From Flavobacterium piscisymbiosum (lineage in GTDB: Bacteria; Bacteroidota; Bacteroidia; Flavobacteriales; Flavobacteriaceae), in assembly GCF_020905295.1 (NCBI RefSeq), contig NZ_JAJJMM010000001.1:3596001-3660000 (forward strand): a stretch of 64,000 nucleotides of DNA, read 5' to 3'. Below the pieces are notes generated by a model that was given only the letters and a program-made list of their open reading frames with translations, ran no database searches and was not told the DNA's origin. Below are positions 45,198 through 54,103 of this stretch, piece after piece. Position numbers and translations under genes: made by a program. Position 1 is the stretch's first letter. Each line of letters begins with the position of its first letter.

Positions 45198-46121
45198 GTG
45201 AAAACAACAAAATACTACATAGCTGCCATTACTTGTTTTGTAATCTGGGGATTTTTTAGTCTGGTTTTAAAACCCATACACGACTATGCTTCTCTGGATA
45301 TTTTGTTCTATCGCGTTTTTAGCTGTAGTATTCTAATGTTGATTATTGCTTTTACTTTCAAAAGAAAAAGAATAAAAGAAGCAATTCAAAACTTCAAATC
45401 GTTGCCCACTTTTGAGAAACGCAAAACCATTTTATTAAATATTGGCGGAAGCGTGTTTCTAATGGCCAACTGGTTTACATTTATTTATGTAATGAACCAC
45501 GTTAGCGTAAAAGCAACATCATTGGCTTATTTGGTTTGTCCAATTTTAACCACTTTACTGGCTTATTTTATTTTGCACGAAAAACTCAGCAAAACCCAAT
45601 GGATCGCAGTTGGTTTGAGCATTTCCGGTTGTGTACTTTTATCGTATGCCAATATTATGGATATGTTTTTTAGCATCATTATAGGTTCTACTTATGCATC
45701 TTATCTTGTAAGTCAGAGAGTCAATAAAGGTTTCGACAAATTTATAATTCTAACATTTCATATTACTTTGGCCGCGTTGTTCTTGTTGCCTTTTTATCCT
45801 ATATACAGCGGTCCGGTTCCAACGGAGTTTAAGTTTTATTTCTGTATAGAAACCATTGCGATTTTGTTTACGATTTTTCCTTTGTTTCTTAATCTCTATG
45901 CTTTGTCAGGAATAAATTCTTCAACAGTTGGGATGCTTTTAAATATTAACCCAATGATTGCTTTTCTATTGGCTATGTTTCTGTATAAAGAACAGTTCGG
46001 ACTCATACAGATTATAGCTTACGGAATTGTTTTTCTGGCTGTTTTGGTTTTCAATTCTCATCATATTTTTGCCATGAAGCAAAAGTTTATCGCAATATCC
46101 AAAGATTCTAAAATAACGTGA
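45198..46121 (+). CDS. EamA/RarD-like drug-metabolite transporter
   Basis: This 307-residue inner-membrane protein has about ten hydrophobic helices in two repeats, the layout of the EamA/RarD group. Recognisable parts include CFVIWGFFSLVLKPI near the start and YLVCPILTTLLAYFILHEKL at the end of the first half. Its substrate cannot be read from sequence. The start is a GTG at 45198, because no ATG is available before the first helix. It lies divergent from the MocR regulator, which probably controls it. Confidence 0.87.
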   Translation: MKTTKYYIAAITCFVIWGFFSLVLKPIHDYASLDILFYRVFSCSILMLIIAFTFKRKRIKEAIQNFKSLPTFEKRKTILLNIGGSVFLMANWFTFIYVMNHVSVKATSLAYLVCPILTTLLAYFILHEKLSKTQWIAVGLSISGCVLLSYANIMDMFFSIIIGSTYASYLVSQRVNKGFDKFIILTFHITLAALFLLPFYPIYSGPVPTEFKFYFCIETIAILFTIFPLFLNLYALSGINSSTVGMLLNINPMIAFLLAMFLYKEQFGLIQIIAYGIVFLAVLVFNSHHIFAMKQKFIAISKDSKIT

Positions 46122-46182
46122 GGTTTTTTTGTGTTTTTTATTGGTTTAAAATATAAATTACCAGAATCTTAACAGGATGTTT

Positions 46183-46216
46183 AAACAGGAATGACTATTT
46201 TCATTCCTGTTTTTTT
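46183..46216 (+). terminator. EamA transporter terminator
   Basis: AAACAGGAATGA at 46183-46194 faces TCATTCCTGTTT at 46201-46212 and a T-run follows. Confidence 0.9.
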
Positions 46217-46527
46217 ATGCGACATTTTTTCGCCACTCCCGATAGCTATCGGGAGTGGTAATAAAACGTATGAAAAAGAATGCCACAGATTATACGATTA
46301 AAAGGATTAATTTCTGTGCTAAAAAAATAGCCACGAATTTCACGAATTTTCGCGATTTTTTTAATCTGCTCAATCTGCTCAATCTGCGTGAACTTTTTTA
46401 CGCCGTAATAATCGACAGTAAAGAGCCTAATTAATTAGTAAAAATTCGTGAATCCCGATAGCTATCGGGAGTGGCGAAAAACTTTAATCTGTGGCAAAAA
46501 AAAGATACAAACTGAACAACTATTTAT
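46217..46527. repeat. Repeat cluster before the acyl-CoA dehydrogenase gene
   Basis: This stretch has no gene. It holds two copies of CCCGATAGCTATCGGGA (about 46239-46255 and 46454-46470), each followed by GTGG. It also holds the CACAGATT/AATCTGTGGC family (GCCACAGATTATACG at about 46283, TTAATCTGTGGCAAAA near 46485), and a doubled CTGCTCAATCTG phrase near 46375-46393. The two palindrome copies interrupt different surrounding words. Confidence 0.7.
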
Positions 46528-48789
46528 ATGAAAAATACCAAACTCCAAGCCTTTATCCCGTTATTTTATTTAGTGTGGTCTGATGATTTACTGACTCAAA
46601 AAGAGTTTACCACCATTCAGAAATTTATTAATGACTTAAGTTGGCTTTCGCCCGAAGAAAAACAACAATTAGTATCAAGATTAGATATTTCAAATCCGCC
46701 TTCGCGAAATGAACTCACCCAATGGAAATTGGATATCGAAAACAGCATCCAAAATAAATCAGATATAAAGTCCATTTTTGATATTGCAGTAGCGCTTTCA
46801 GAAAAAGATGTAGATATTTCGAAATTGCAATCTGATTTTATAAAATTAGAGAACGATCTCGGAATTCTGGGCGAAGAAGCGCTTCAAAACTTTAAAACAA
46901 AAGCAAGTTCTTTTACAGCCAATTCTCAAACCAATGCCGATTTTGATATTCAGAAAATAACGGACATTTTAAACGGTAAAGAAGCGGCTATTATCAATAA
47001 AGTAAAATCAGTGATTTCGAGACCTGAATTTGCTTATGAAACTTCTACAGATATCAATGTATACCGCCAAACAGTATACAATTGGTGTAAAATCCTTGCT
47101 GATGAAAATCTCGGAAATATGGCTTATCCAAAGCAATATGGAGGAGGAGAAAACATAGCCGATTATTTTGCGATTATGGAAACGCTAAGTTATCACGATT
47201 TGAGTCTGGTAATTAAATTTGGAGTTCAGTTTGGATTGTGGGGAATGAGCGTTCAGTCGTTAGGTACAGAGAAACATTATGCCAAATACCTAAAAGATAT
47301 TGGAACTTTAAAAATTCCCGGGTGTTTTGCCATGACCGAAACTCATCACGGATCAAACGTAAAAGGACTGGAAACCACAGCCACTTACAATCATAACGAT
47401 CAAACATTTACGATTCATACGCCCACTAAAAATGCGCAAAAAGAATATATTGGCAACGCAGCTGTTCACGGACAAATGGCGACTGTTTTTGCTAAACTAG
47501 TTATCGATGGTCATGATTATGGCGTAAATGCTTTTGTGGTTCCGCTAAGAGACACCAACGGAAATACTTTAAACGGAATTACGATAGGCGATTGCGGACA
47601 TAAAATGGGATTAAACGGAGTAGATAACGGAACAATTAGTTTTGACAATGTGGTGATTCCGAAAGAAAATATGCTGGATCGATTTGCTTCTGTAAATGAT
47701 AAGGGGGAATTCGAAAGCCCAATCCCGAGTGACAACAGACGATTTTTTACGATGTTAGGTACTTTGGTTGGAGGACGAATCGGGATTCCGCGTTCTGCTT
47801 TGGCTGCAGCCAAATCCGGATTAACAATTGCCATTCGCTACAGCGATCAACGCCGACAATTTGGACCAGAAGGAGGATCTGAAGTTCCGATTTTAAATTA
47901 CAGAATGCATCAGCGAAGATTAATTCCGCCTTTGGCGAAAACTTATGCTGTACATTTTGCTTTGCAATATCTTACCAATCGCTTTTTAAATAAAACCGAA
48001 GCCGAAATGCAGGAAATCGAAGCTTTGGCAGCAGGAATGAAATCCTATTCTACCTGGAGTACAAGAGATATTCTGCAGGAATGCCGCGAAGCTATTGGAG
48101 GAAAAGGATATTTGTCTGAAAACCGAATTGATGCCTTAAAAAATGATACCGAAATATACACGACTTTTGAAGGTGATAATACCGTTTTGATGCAATTGGT
48201 GGCTAAAAATCGTTTGTCTGAATTCAGAAAATCGTTTGGTGAAATGGGTTCTTTGGGAATTATTAATTATGTGTATGAAAATGCAAAAACGGCATTCACA
48301 GAGAAAAATCCAATTGCTACCAGAAGAACAGATGATGAACATTTACTGGATCCTGAATTTCATTTACAGGCTTTTATTCACAGAGAAAAAACAATTTTAG
48401 CTTCGGCAGCGCGACGCATCAAAAAATTGGGCGATGGAGGTTTAGAACCTTATGATGCTTTTAATGTTGTGCAACATCAAATGATCGATGTCGCTCAGGC
48501 GTATCTGGAAAGAGTAGTTTTAGAACAATTTCAATTGGCTATAAAAGAAGTAGAAGACATTAAAACAAAAGAAATACTAACAAAACTGAACCAGTTATAC
48601 GCACTTTCGCAAATAGAAAAAAACAAAGGCTGGTATCTTGAAGACGGTTATATGGAAGCTGTAAAAACCAAAGCAATTCGTAAAATAGTCAATCAATTGT
48701 GTTGGGATATTCGCCCGGATGCCGTTTCATTGGTCAATGCTTTTGATATTCCGGAGAGTTGTCTTGCAGCACCAATTGCTGTCCGATAA
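46528..48789 (+). CDS. Acyl-CoA dehydrogenase/oxidase family protein, long form
   Basis: The 753-residue flavoprotein has an unrecognised N-terminal region of about 150 residues, helix-rich and perhaps TerB-like. An acyl-CoA dehydrogenase/oxidase core follows, with FAMTETHHGSNVKGLETTATY (FAD and substrate region), YSDQRRQFG and REAIGGKGYLSENR. The extra length resembles eukaryotic-type acyl-CoA oxidases. It should introduce the first double bond in fatty acyl-CoA; whether it passes electrons to oxygen or to a carrier is not visible. The stop is followed at once by a 7-bp repeat tract. Confidence 0.85.
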   Translation: MKNTKLQAFIPLFYLVWSDDLLTQKEFTTIQKFINDLSWLSPEEKQQLVSRLDISNPPSRNELTQWKLDIENSIQNKSDIKSIFDIAVALSEKDVDISKLQSDFIKLENDLGILGEEALQNFKTKASSFTANSQTNADFDIQKITDILNGKEAAIINKVKSVISRPEFAYETSTDINVYRQTVYNWCKILADENLGNMAYPKQYGGGENIADYFAIMETLSYHDLSLVIKFGVQFGLWGMSVQSLGTEKHYAKYLKDIGTLKIPGCFAMTETHHGSNVKGLETTATYNHNDQTFTIHTPTKNAQKEYIGNAAVHGQMATVFAKLVIDGHDYGVNAFVVPLRDTNGNTLNGITIGDCGHKMGLNGVDNGTISFDNVVIPKENMLDRFASVNDKGEFESPIPSDNRRFFTMLGTLVGGRIGIPRSALAAAKSGLTIAIRYSDQRRQFGPEGGSEVPILNYRMHQRRLIPPLAKTYAVHFALQYLTNRFLNKTEAEMQEIEALAAGMKSYSTWSTRDILQECREAIGGKGYLSENRIDALKNDTEIYTTFEGDNTVLMQLVAKNRLSEFRKSFGEMGSLGIINYVYENAKTAFTEKNPIATRRTDDEHLLDPEFHLQAFIHREKTILASAARRIKKLGDGGLEPYDAFNVVQHQMIDVAQAYLERVVLEQFQLAIKEVEDIKTKEILTKLNQLYALSQIEKNKGWYLEDGYMEAVKTKAIRKIVNQLCWDIRPDAVSLVNAFDIPESCLAAPIAVR

Positions 48790-48790
48790 A

Positions 48791-48850
48791 AGAGTAAAGA
48801 GTAAAGAGTAAAGAGTAAAGAGTAAAGAGTAAAGAGTAAAGAGTAAAGAG
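48791..48850. repeat. Seven-base tandem repeat (AGAGTAA)n
   Basis: Eight perfect copies of AGAGTAA plus a partial AGAG begin one base after the stop codon of the acyl-CoA dehydrogenase gene. The unit length is not a multiple of three, but the tract lies outside the coding region. It may vary in copy number between strains. Confidence 0.92.
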
Positions 48851-49155
48851 AATAGATCTTGTGGGAACTTTGTCAAAGTTTTAAACTTTGACAAAGTTTA
48901 TGGAGTCATTTTTTTGTCATCCCTAACGAGGGATCTCCACAAGAAGCTCTACAAAGATTGGTGATTCTGCAAGAGGAGCTACTTGCGGAGATCCCTCGTT
49001 CCTCGGGATGACAAGATTGTGGTTACTCATTGTATTAGAGCTGTTATGTGATTTTTAAATAAGAAAAAAAACTTTCTAATCCTTTTAATCTGTGGCAAAA
49101 AAATAAATCAAAGAGAAAAATGATATAATTATTTTTATATCATTAATAAAATAAA
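48851..49155. repeat. Palindromic repeats between the acyl-CoA dehydrogenase and isomerase genes
   Basis: AACTTTGTCAAAG and CTTTGACAAAGTT form a palindrome at about 48868-48901; the same palindrome recurs near 59287-59315. A longer imperfect inverted repeat joins about 48915-48950 to 48974-49012, with GAGGGATCTCC facing GGAGATCCCTC. AATCCTTTTAATCTGTGGCA near 49078 is another member of the CACAGATT family. No gene is visible. Confidence 0.7.
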
Positions 49156-49506
49156 TTATAGCTCTAACATCGTTTTATTGAAATAACTAGCCTTTTCGAA
49201 ATCTTTTATATTGATAGAAATCACAGGAACTTCAGGAAGTACTCTATTCAGTTTAGAAACAATTACTTTCGAAAGATTCGCTTTTTGTTCTGTATTTCTG
49301 CCCTCCATAATATAGGTAAAAACGTGAATAAAGTCTTTTAAGGAATTTCCGTTGTTGTAATACGAATACAGATTAATACGCACCTTAATCTCAGACTCAT
49401 CAAAAAGACCGGTTGATAATGCGGCATTAAAAACGTCCTGCATAATATCATCTGCAGATTTTAACCGAATAACATTTTCTGAGCAATCAATAATAAAATG
49501 AGGCAT
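49156..49506 (-). CDS. 5-carboxymethyl-2-hydroxymuconate delta-isomerase-like protein (tautomerase fold)
   Basis: This 116-residue protein begins MPHFIIDCSENV. The N-terminal proline (Pro2 after removal of Met) is the catalytic base in the tautomerase superfamily, and the PHFIIDC start is typical of CHMI/HpaF proteins. That family acts in homoprotocatechuate breakdown, but no other genes of the pathway are adjacent, so the real substrate is uncertain. The gene stands alone with a TAAATTTG box upstream on its strand. Confidence 0.83.
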   Translation of the reverse strand: MPHFIIDCSENVIRLKSADDIMQDVFNAALSTGLFDESEIKVRINLYSYYNNGNSLKDFIHVFTYIMEGRNTEQKANLSKVIVSKLNRVLPEVPVISINIKDFEKASYFNKTMLEL

Positions 49507-49542
49507 TTGTGTTGGTTTTAGATTATAGCATTAGACCTGAAC

Positions 49543-49550
49543 CAAATTTA
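49543..49550 (-). promoter_or_regulatory. -7 promoter element of the isomerase gene
   Basis: The minus strand reads TAAATTTG, 36 bases before the ATG. A TTTG lies 24 bases upstream of it, a little more than the usual spacing. Confidence 0.5.
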
Positions 49551-49663
49551 CAAAAATCCTGATGATATAAAGACCAAACAAATTTCTTTTGCACTTGATT
49601 TTCTGTTACAAAAGTCAAAATTTTCGACTTACTAAATAATTCATTTTTGTACCTGCACTTTCT

Positions 49664-49671
49664 TATATTTG
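49664..49671 (+). promoter_or_regulatory. -7 promoter element of the DUF6377 gene
   Basis: TATATTTG matches the consensus and lies 25 bases before the TTG start, leaving a short leader. It supports that start. Confidence 0.5.
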
Positions 49672-49696
49672 TAGGTCTCATTATATCATAATTGTT

Positions 49697-51340
49697 TTGA
49701 AAAATTATTTATTGTTTTGTTTATTCGTTCTTGTAGGCAGTCCTGTTTATTCATCAGACAGCACTAATACTATTTTAGCAAAGCTCAATGATGCTTTAAA
49801 AAATAAAGCACACTATGTCAGGCTTAAAGAAGAGCGTATTCTGAACTTTAAAAAAATCAAATCTGATGATTTAACTCAGGAACAAGAATACAATTACAAC
49901 AAAACTTTATATACAGAATACCAAAAGTTCAACTCAGATTCGGCCATTTTTTATGTCAAAAAGAACCTCAAGATCGCTACCGGACTTCAAAATAATGAAT
50001 TGCTGAATCTGGCAAATTTACAGTTGGTTACCCTTTATTCTTCCTCAGGAAAATACCGCGAATCTGAAGCTATTTTAAAAAGCATTGACAAAAAAACACT
50101 TTCAAAATCGTTACTTCAAACCTACTATATTGCTTATCGTGAATTTTTTGAGCATTATGCGGCCAATAGTTATGATATAAAATATATTCAGAAAATACGC
50201 GAGTACCGTGATTCTCTGGTCGCTGTTTTAGATCCTAATACGCTAAATTATCAGATCAATAAAATTCAGCAATTGATGTCAAAAAAAAACTATGATATTG
50301 CCGAAAAGCAATTATTAGCAATATTTGATAATATCAAGGAAGATAACTCTCAGTACGCGATGGTTACCTATCTTTTGGGCAGTATTTACGAGGCAAGACA
50401 TCAATTAGAACCAAGAAAAAAATACTACGCATTATCATCTACTTCAGATTTAAAAAATGCGAATAAAGACAATGCATCACTTCAGGAACTGGCCTTGGTT
50501 TTTTATGAAATAGGCGATGTCGATATGGCATACAAATTAACACAATCGGCTATTGAAGATGCGCTTTATTGCAATGTTCAGTTTCGTACGCTTTTAATGT
50601 CAGAAGTTTATTCGATTATCAATACCGTTTATTTAGAAAAAGAAGCCAAAAGAAAAACAGAGTTGCAGCTGTATTTGTTATGCATCAGTTTACTTTCGGC
50701 ATTTTTGATCGTAGCTGTTATTTATGTTTACAAACAAATGAAAAAAGTGTCCAGAATACGCGGAGAACTTTATGAAACCAGTCAAAAATTAGCCGAATTA
50801 AATAAAGATATTACAGAAACCAACAATCAACTGCAGGAACGTAACGCACAGTTGTCAGAATCGAATCATATTAAAGAGGAATACATTGCACATTTCTTTA
50901 GTTTGTGCTCGACTTACATCAATAAATTAGAAAATTACCGCATTATTCTAAACAAAAAAGCAACGGCAAAACAGTTTGATGAGATTTATAAAATGCTTAA
51001 ATCAACAACCTTGGTCGATAACGAACTCGAGGAATTGTACAAGAATTTCGACATTATATTCCTGAATTTATATCCCACTTTCGTGAAAGATTTCAACGCA
51101 CTTTTGATTAAGGAAGAGCAAATAGTTTTAAAACAAGGAGAATTGCTAAATACTGAACTTCGTATTTTTGCTTTAATCCGTTTAGGAATTACCGACAGTG
51201 TAAAAATTGCAGCGTTCCTTCGTTACTCTTTAAGCACAATTTATAATTATCGCACCCGAGCTCGAAATAAAGCCGCAGTTTCGCGAAATGATTTTGAAGA
51301 AATGGTCATGAAAATTGGTTTAATTTCATTGAAAGTGTAA
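49697..51340 (+). CDS. DUF6377-type membrane-bound regulator with C-terminal helix-turn-helix
   Basis: The 547-residue protein starts at a TTG, as no ATG precedes the signal-like segment (MKNYLLFCLFVLVGSPVYSS). A periplasmic region of helical repeats (about 25-320), one membrane helix (about 325-345) and a coiled coil (about 355-395) follow. The cytoplasmic part ends in a helix-turn-helix (VKIAAFLRYSLSTIYNYRTRARNKA). Such one-component regulators sense a signal outside the cytoplasm and control carbohydrate genes. The GH3 glucosidase gene 212 bases downstream is a likely target. Confidence 0.78.
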   Translation: MKNYLLFCLFVLVGSPVYSSDSTNTILAKLNDALKNKAHYVRLKEERILNFKKIKSDDLTQEQEYNYNKTLYTEYQKFNSDSAIFYVKKNLKIATGLQNNELLNLANLQLVTLYSSSGKYRESEAILKSIDKKTLSKSLLQTYYIAYREFFEHYAANSYDIKYIQKIREYRDSLVAVLDPNTLNYQINKIQQLMSKKNYDIAEKQLLAIFDNIKEDNSQYAMVTYLLGSIYEARHQLEPRKKYYALSSTSDLKNANKDNASLQELALVFYEIGDVDMAYKLTQSAIEDALYCNVQFRTLLMSEVYSIINTVYLEKEAKRKTELQLYLLCISLLSAFLIVAVIYVYKQMKKVSRIRGELYETSQKLAELNKDITETNNQLQERNAQLSESNHIKEEYIAHFFSLCSTYINKLENYRIILNKKATAKQFDEIYKMLKSTTLVDNELEELYKNFDIIFLNLYPTFVKDFNALLIKEEQIVLKQGELLNTELRIFALIRLGITDSVKIAAFLRYSLSTIYNYRTRARNKAAVSRNDFEEMVMKIGLISLKV

Positions 51341-51552
51341 TTATTTATTTTAAAACCACTACTTTTTTTAGGGGGTATTTTTGTACAAGTCTTTGTAATT
51401 CAGTAGATTATTTTTCTGTTTCACTACTTTTTTTCGTTTAAAAATTAAAAACGAACTATAACGTTTTAGCTTTACAATATTATTAAAAGGTAATAATGAC
51501 CTTATTGCTGCCTTTTATATTATCCATTAAATGCTTTAATAAATTAATAGTT

Positions 51553-53769
51553 ATGTTTAAAAACGTTAAAACAATTGTTGTTTTACTTTTGTTGAGCTCT
51601 ATCGGTGTAAATGCACAGAGTAAAGTTCCGGTTTATCTAGATGATAAAAAGCCAATTAATGAGCGTGTAGAAGATGCTCTTAAAAGAATGACCACAGCAG
51701 AAAAAATTGCCATGATTCATGCGCAATCCAAATTCAGTTCACCGGGTGTACCACGTTTAGGGATTCCGGAAAACTGGATGACTGACGGGCCACACGGAAT
51801 TCGTACCGAAGTAAAATGGGACGAATGGGATCAGGCAGGCTGGACAAATGATTCTTGTATTGCATTTCCGGCTCTTACAGCACTTTCTGCAACCTGGAAC
51901 AAAGAGTTATCTTCTTTATATGGTAAATCAATTGGGGAAGAAGCGCGCTACCGTAATAAAAATGTATTGTTAGGACCTGGAGTAAATATCTACAGAACAC
52001 CATTAAACGGTCGTAACTTCGAATATATGGGAGAAGATCCTTTTCTTGCTGCCAAGATGGTTGTTCCTTATATAAAAGGTGTACAAGCAAACGGAGTGGC
52101 TGCCTGTGTAAAACATTTTGCCTTAAACAATCAGGAAACAAAACGTAACTCAGTAAACGTAATCGTTGATGATCGTGCTTTATACGAAATCTATTTACCT
52201 GCTTTTAAAGCTGCAGTTCAGGAAGGTGATGCCTGGGCAATTATGGGTTCATACAACAGATACAAAGGACAGCAATGTTGTCATAATGAATTTTTATTAA
52301 ATGATATTCTTCGCGGAGAATGGGGTTTCAAAGGTGTTGTAGTTTCAGATTGGGGTGGCGTTAGCGATACAAAACAATCTATCTTTAATGGTCTTGATAT
52401 GGAATTTGGTTCATGGACTAATGGACTTTCATGGGGAACCAGCAATGCGTATGATAATTATTATCTGGCAAAACCATATTCTGAAATGATTAGAAAAGGT
52501 GAAGTTGGAACTAAAGAATTAGACGAAAAAGTACGTCGTATTTTACGTTTATCTTTCTTAACTACAATGGATAGAAACCGTCCGTTTGGATCTTTTGGAA
52601 CACAAGAACACGCAGACGCAGGCCGCAAAATTGCCGAAGAAGGAATTGTATTGCTTCAAAACAACAATAATATTTTACCAATCAACCTTTCTAAAACTAA
52701 GAAAATCGTTGTTATTGGTGAAAATGCGATCAAAATGATGACTGTAGGTGGAGGAAGTTCTTCGCTTAAAGCAAGATACGAAATTACACCTCTTGAAGGA
52801 TTAAAGAAAAGAATTGGTAACCAGGCAGAAATCGTTTATGCCCGTGGTTATGTAGGAGATCCAAAAAGTGAATATAACGGAGTAGTAGCAAAAGTAAGTT
52901 TAGAGGACAAACGTTCTCCTGCAGAATTGACTGCCGAGGCTCTTAAAGTTGCTAAAGATGCGGATGTTGTTCTTTTTATTGGAGGATTAAACAAAAGTGA
53001 TAATCAGGATGCAGAAGGACATGATCGTAAAGAATTGGGCTTGCCATACGGTCAGGATAAATTAATTACCGAATTGGTTAAAGTAAATAAAAATGTGGTT
53101 TTTGTAAATATTTCAGGAAACGCTGTGGCAATGCCGTGGGTAAAAGAAGTTCCGGGAATTGTACAAGGATGGTTTTTAGGTACAGAAGCAGGAAATGCTT
53201 TGGCTAATGTTTTGGTTGGAGATGTAAACCCTTCAGGAAAATTATCTTTTACTTTCCCAGTAAAATTAGCTGATAACGGAGCTCATGCTTTAGGAGAATT
53301 TCCTGGTGGAGATGAGGTAAAATATAACGAAGGAATTTTTGTAGGTTACCGTTGGGCCGACAAGCAAAAAGCAAAACCATTATTCTCTTTTGGTCACGGT
53401 TTAAGCTATACAACTTTTGCTTACGGAAAAGTAACGGCAGATAAAAAACAAATGTCAAGCAGCGATAAAATTACATTCTCTGTTAATGTAAAAAACACAG
53501 GATCAAGAGAAGGGTCTGAGGTTGTTCAGCTTTATATCAGCGATTTAAAATCTTCATTACCACGTCCGATTAAAGAATTAAAAGGATTTGAGAAAATTTC
53601 GCTTAAAGCGGGAGAAGAAAAAACAGTAACTTTTACAGTAGATAAAACAGCTTTAAGCTTTTTTGATGATAAAAAACACGACTGGGTTGCTGAACCGGGA
53701 GCTTTTGAAGCAATCGTTGGAGCATCTTCGACAGATATAAAATCAAAAGTGGGATTCTCACTTCAATAA
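51553..53769 (+). CDS. bglX: Family 3 glycoside hydrolase (beta-glucosidase)
   Basis: From the ATG at 51553 the protein has 738 residues. It has a signal peptide (about 1-21, ending VNAQ), a TIM-barrel domain with the nucleophile aspartate in VVVSDWGGVSD, an alpha/beta sandwich domain (about 350-570) and a C-terminal fibronectin-III-like domain (about 650-735). It cleaves beta-linked glucose or xylose units in the periplasm or on the surface. It lies after the DUF6377 regulator and before an acyltransferase gene. The exact sugar specificity is unknown. Confidence 0.93.
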   Translation: MFKNVKTIVVLLLLSSIGVNAQSKVPVYLDDKKPINERVEDALKRMTTAEKIAMIHAQSKFSSPGVPRLGIPENWMTDGPHGIRTEVKWDEWDQAGWTNDSCIAFPALTALSATWNKELSSLYGKSIGEEARYRNKNVLLGPGVNIYRTPLNGRNFEYMGEDPFLAAKMVVPYIKGVQANGVAACVKHFALNNQETKRNSVNVIVDDRALYEIYLPAFKAAVQEGDAWAIMGSYNRYKGQQCCHNEFLLNDILRGEWGFKGVVVSDWGGVSDTKQSIFNGLDMEFGSWTNGLSWGTSNAYDNYYLAKPYSEMIRKGEVGTKELDEKVRRILRLSFLTTMDRNRPFGSFGTQEHADAGRKIAEEGIVLLQNNNNILPINLSKTKKIVVIGENAIKMMTVGGGSSSLKARYEITPLEGLKKRIGNQAEIVYARGYVGDPKSEYNGVVAKVSLEDKRSPAELTAEALKVAKDADVVLFIGGLNKSDNQDAEGHDRKELGLPYGQDKLITELVKVNKNVVFVNISGNAVAMPWVKEVPGIVQGWFLGTEAGNALANVLVGDVNPSGKLSFTFPVKLADNGAHALGEFPGGDEVKYNEGIFVGYRWADKQKAKPLFSFGHGLSYTTFAYGKVTADKKQMSSSDKITFSVNVKNTGSREGSEVVQLYISDLKSSLPRPIKELKGFEKISLKAGEEKTVTFTVDKTALSFFDDKKHDWVAEPGAFEAIVGASSTDIKSKVGFSLQ

Positions 53770-53795
53770 TTTCATTATTTCTAAATTGGTTGGTT

Positions 53796-53834
53796 GTAAA
53801 GCTGCAAGTGTAAAAATTTGCAGCTTTACTTTTA
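53796..53834 (+). terminator. GH3 terminator
   Basis: A 12-base perfect stem, 53796-53807 with 53818-53829, has a ten-base loop and is followed by CTTTT. Confidence 0.8.
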
Positions 53835-54103
53835 AAATGATTTTACCATTTAAAAATTTACCATTAAGATATTAAGGAAATTAAGCTTTGTGTTTGCTGT
53901 ACTTGAAAATTTTATTCGTAAGGAAATTAAGTATTGTGTTTAATATGTATTGTGGAGTTAAACTCTTCTTTGTTTGCTCTGCGAAAAACTTTGGGAACTT
54001 TTCGGTTATCTATTTAAAGAAAACTATGACTGTTTAGAAAAAATCTTATTTTAGCTCACACCAAAAAATAAAAACTAACCTTTAACCATCAAAAAATATT
54101 TTT
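53835..54103. other. Intergenic region before the acyltransferase gene
   Basis: CCATTAAGATATTAAGGAAA at about 53869 repeats the arm of the hairpin at 12954-13022, and AAGGAAATTAAG occurs twice nearby (about 53874 and 53920). A TATTTTAG near 54050 is close to a -7 box but not exact. No gene is visible. Confidence 0.4.

Noticed and set aside
48791..48850. CRISPR-like array.
   Set aside because: The unit is only seven bases with no spacers; it is a simple tandem repeat.
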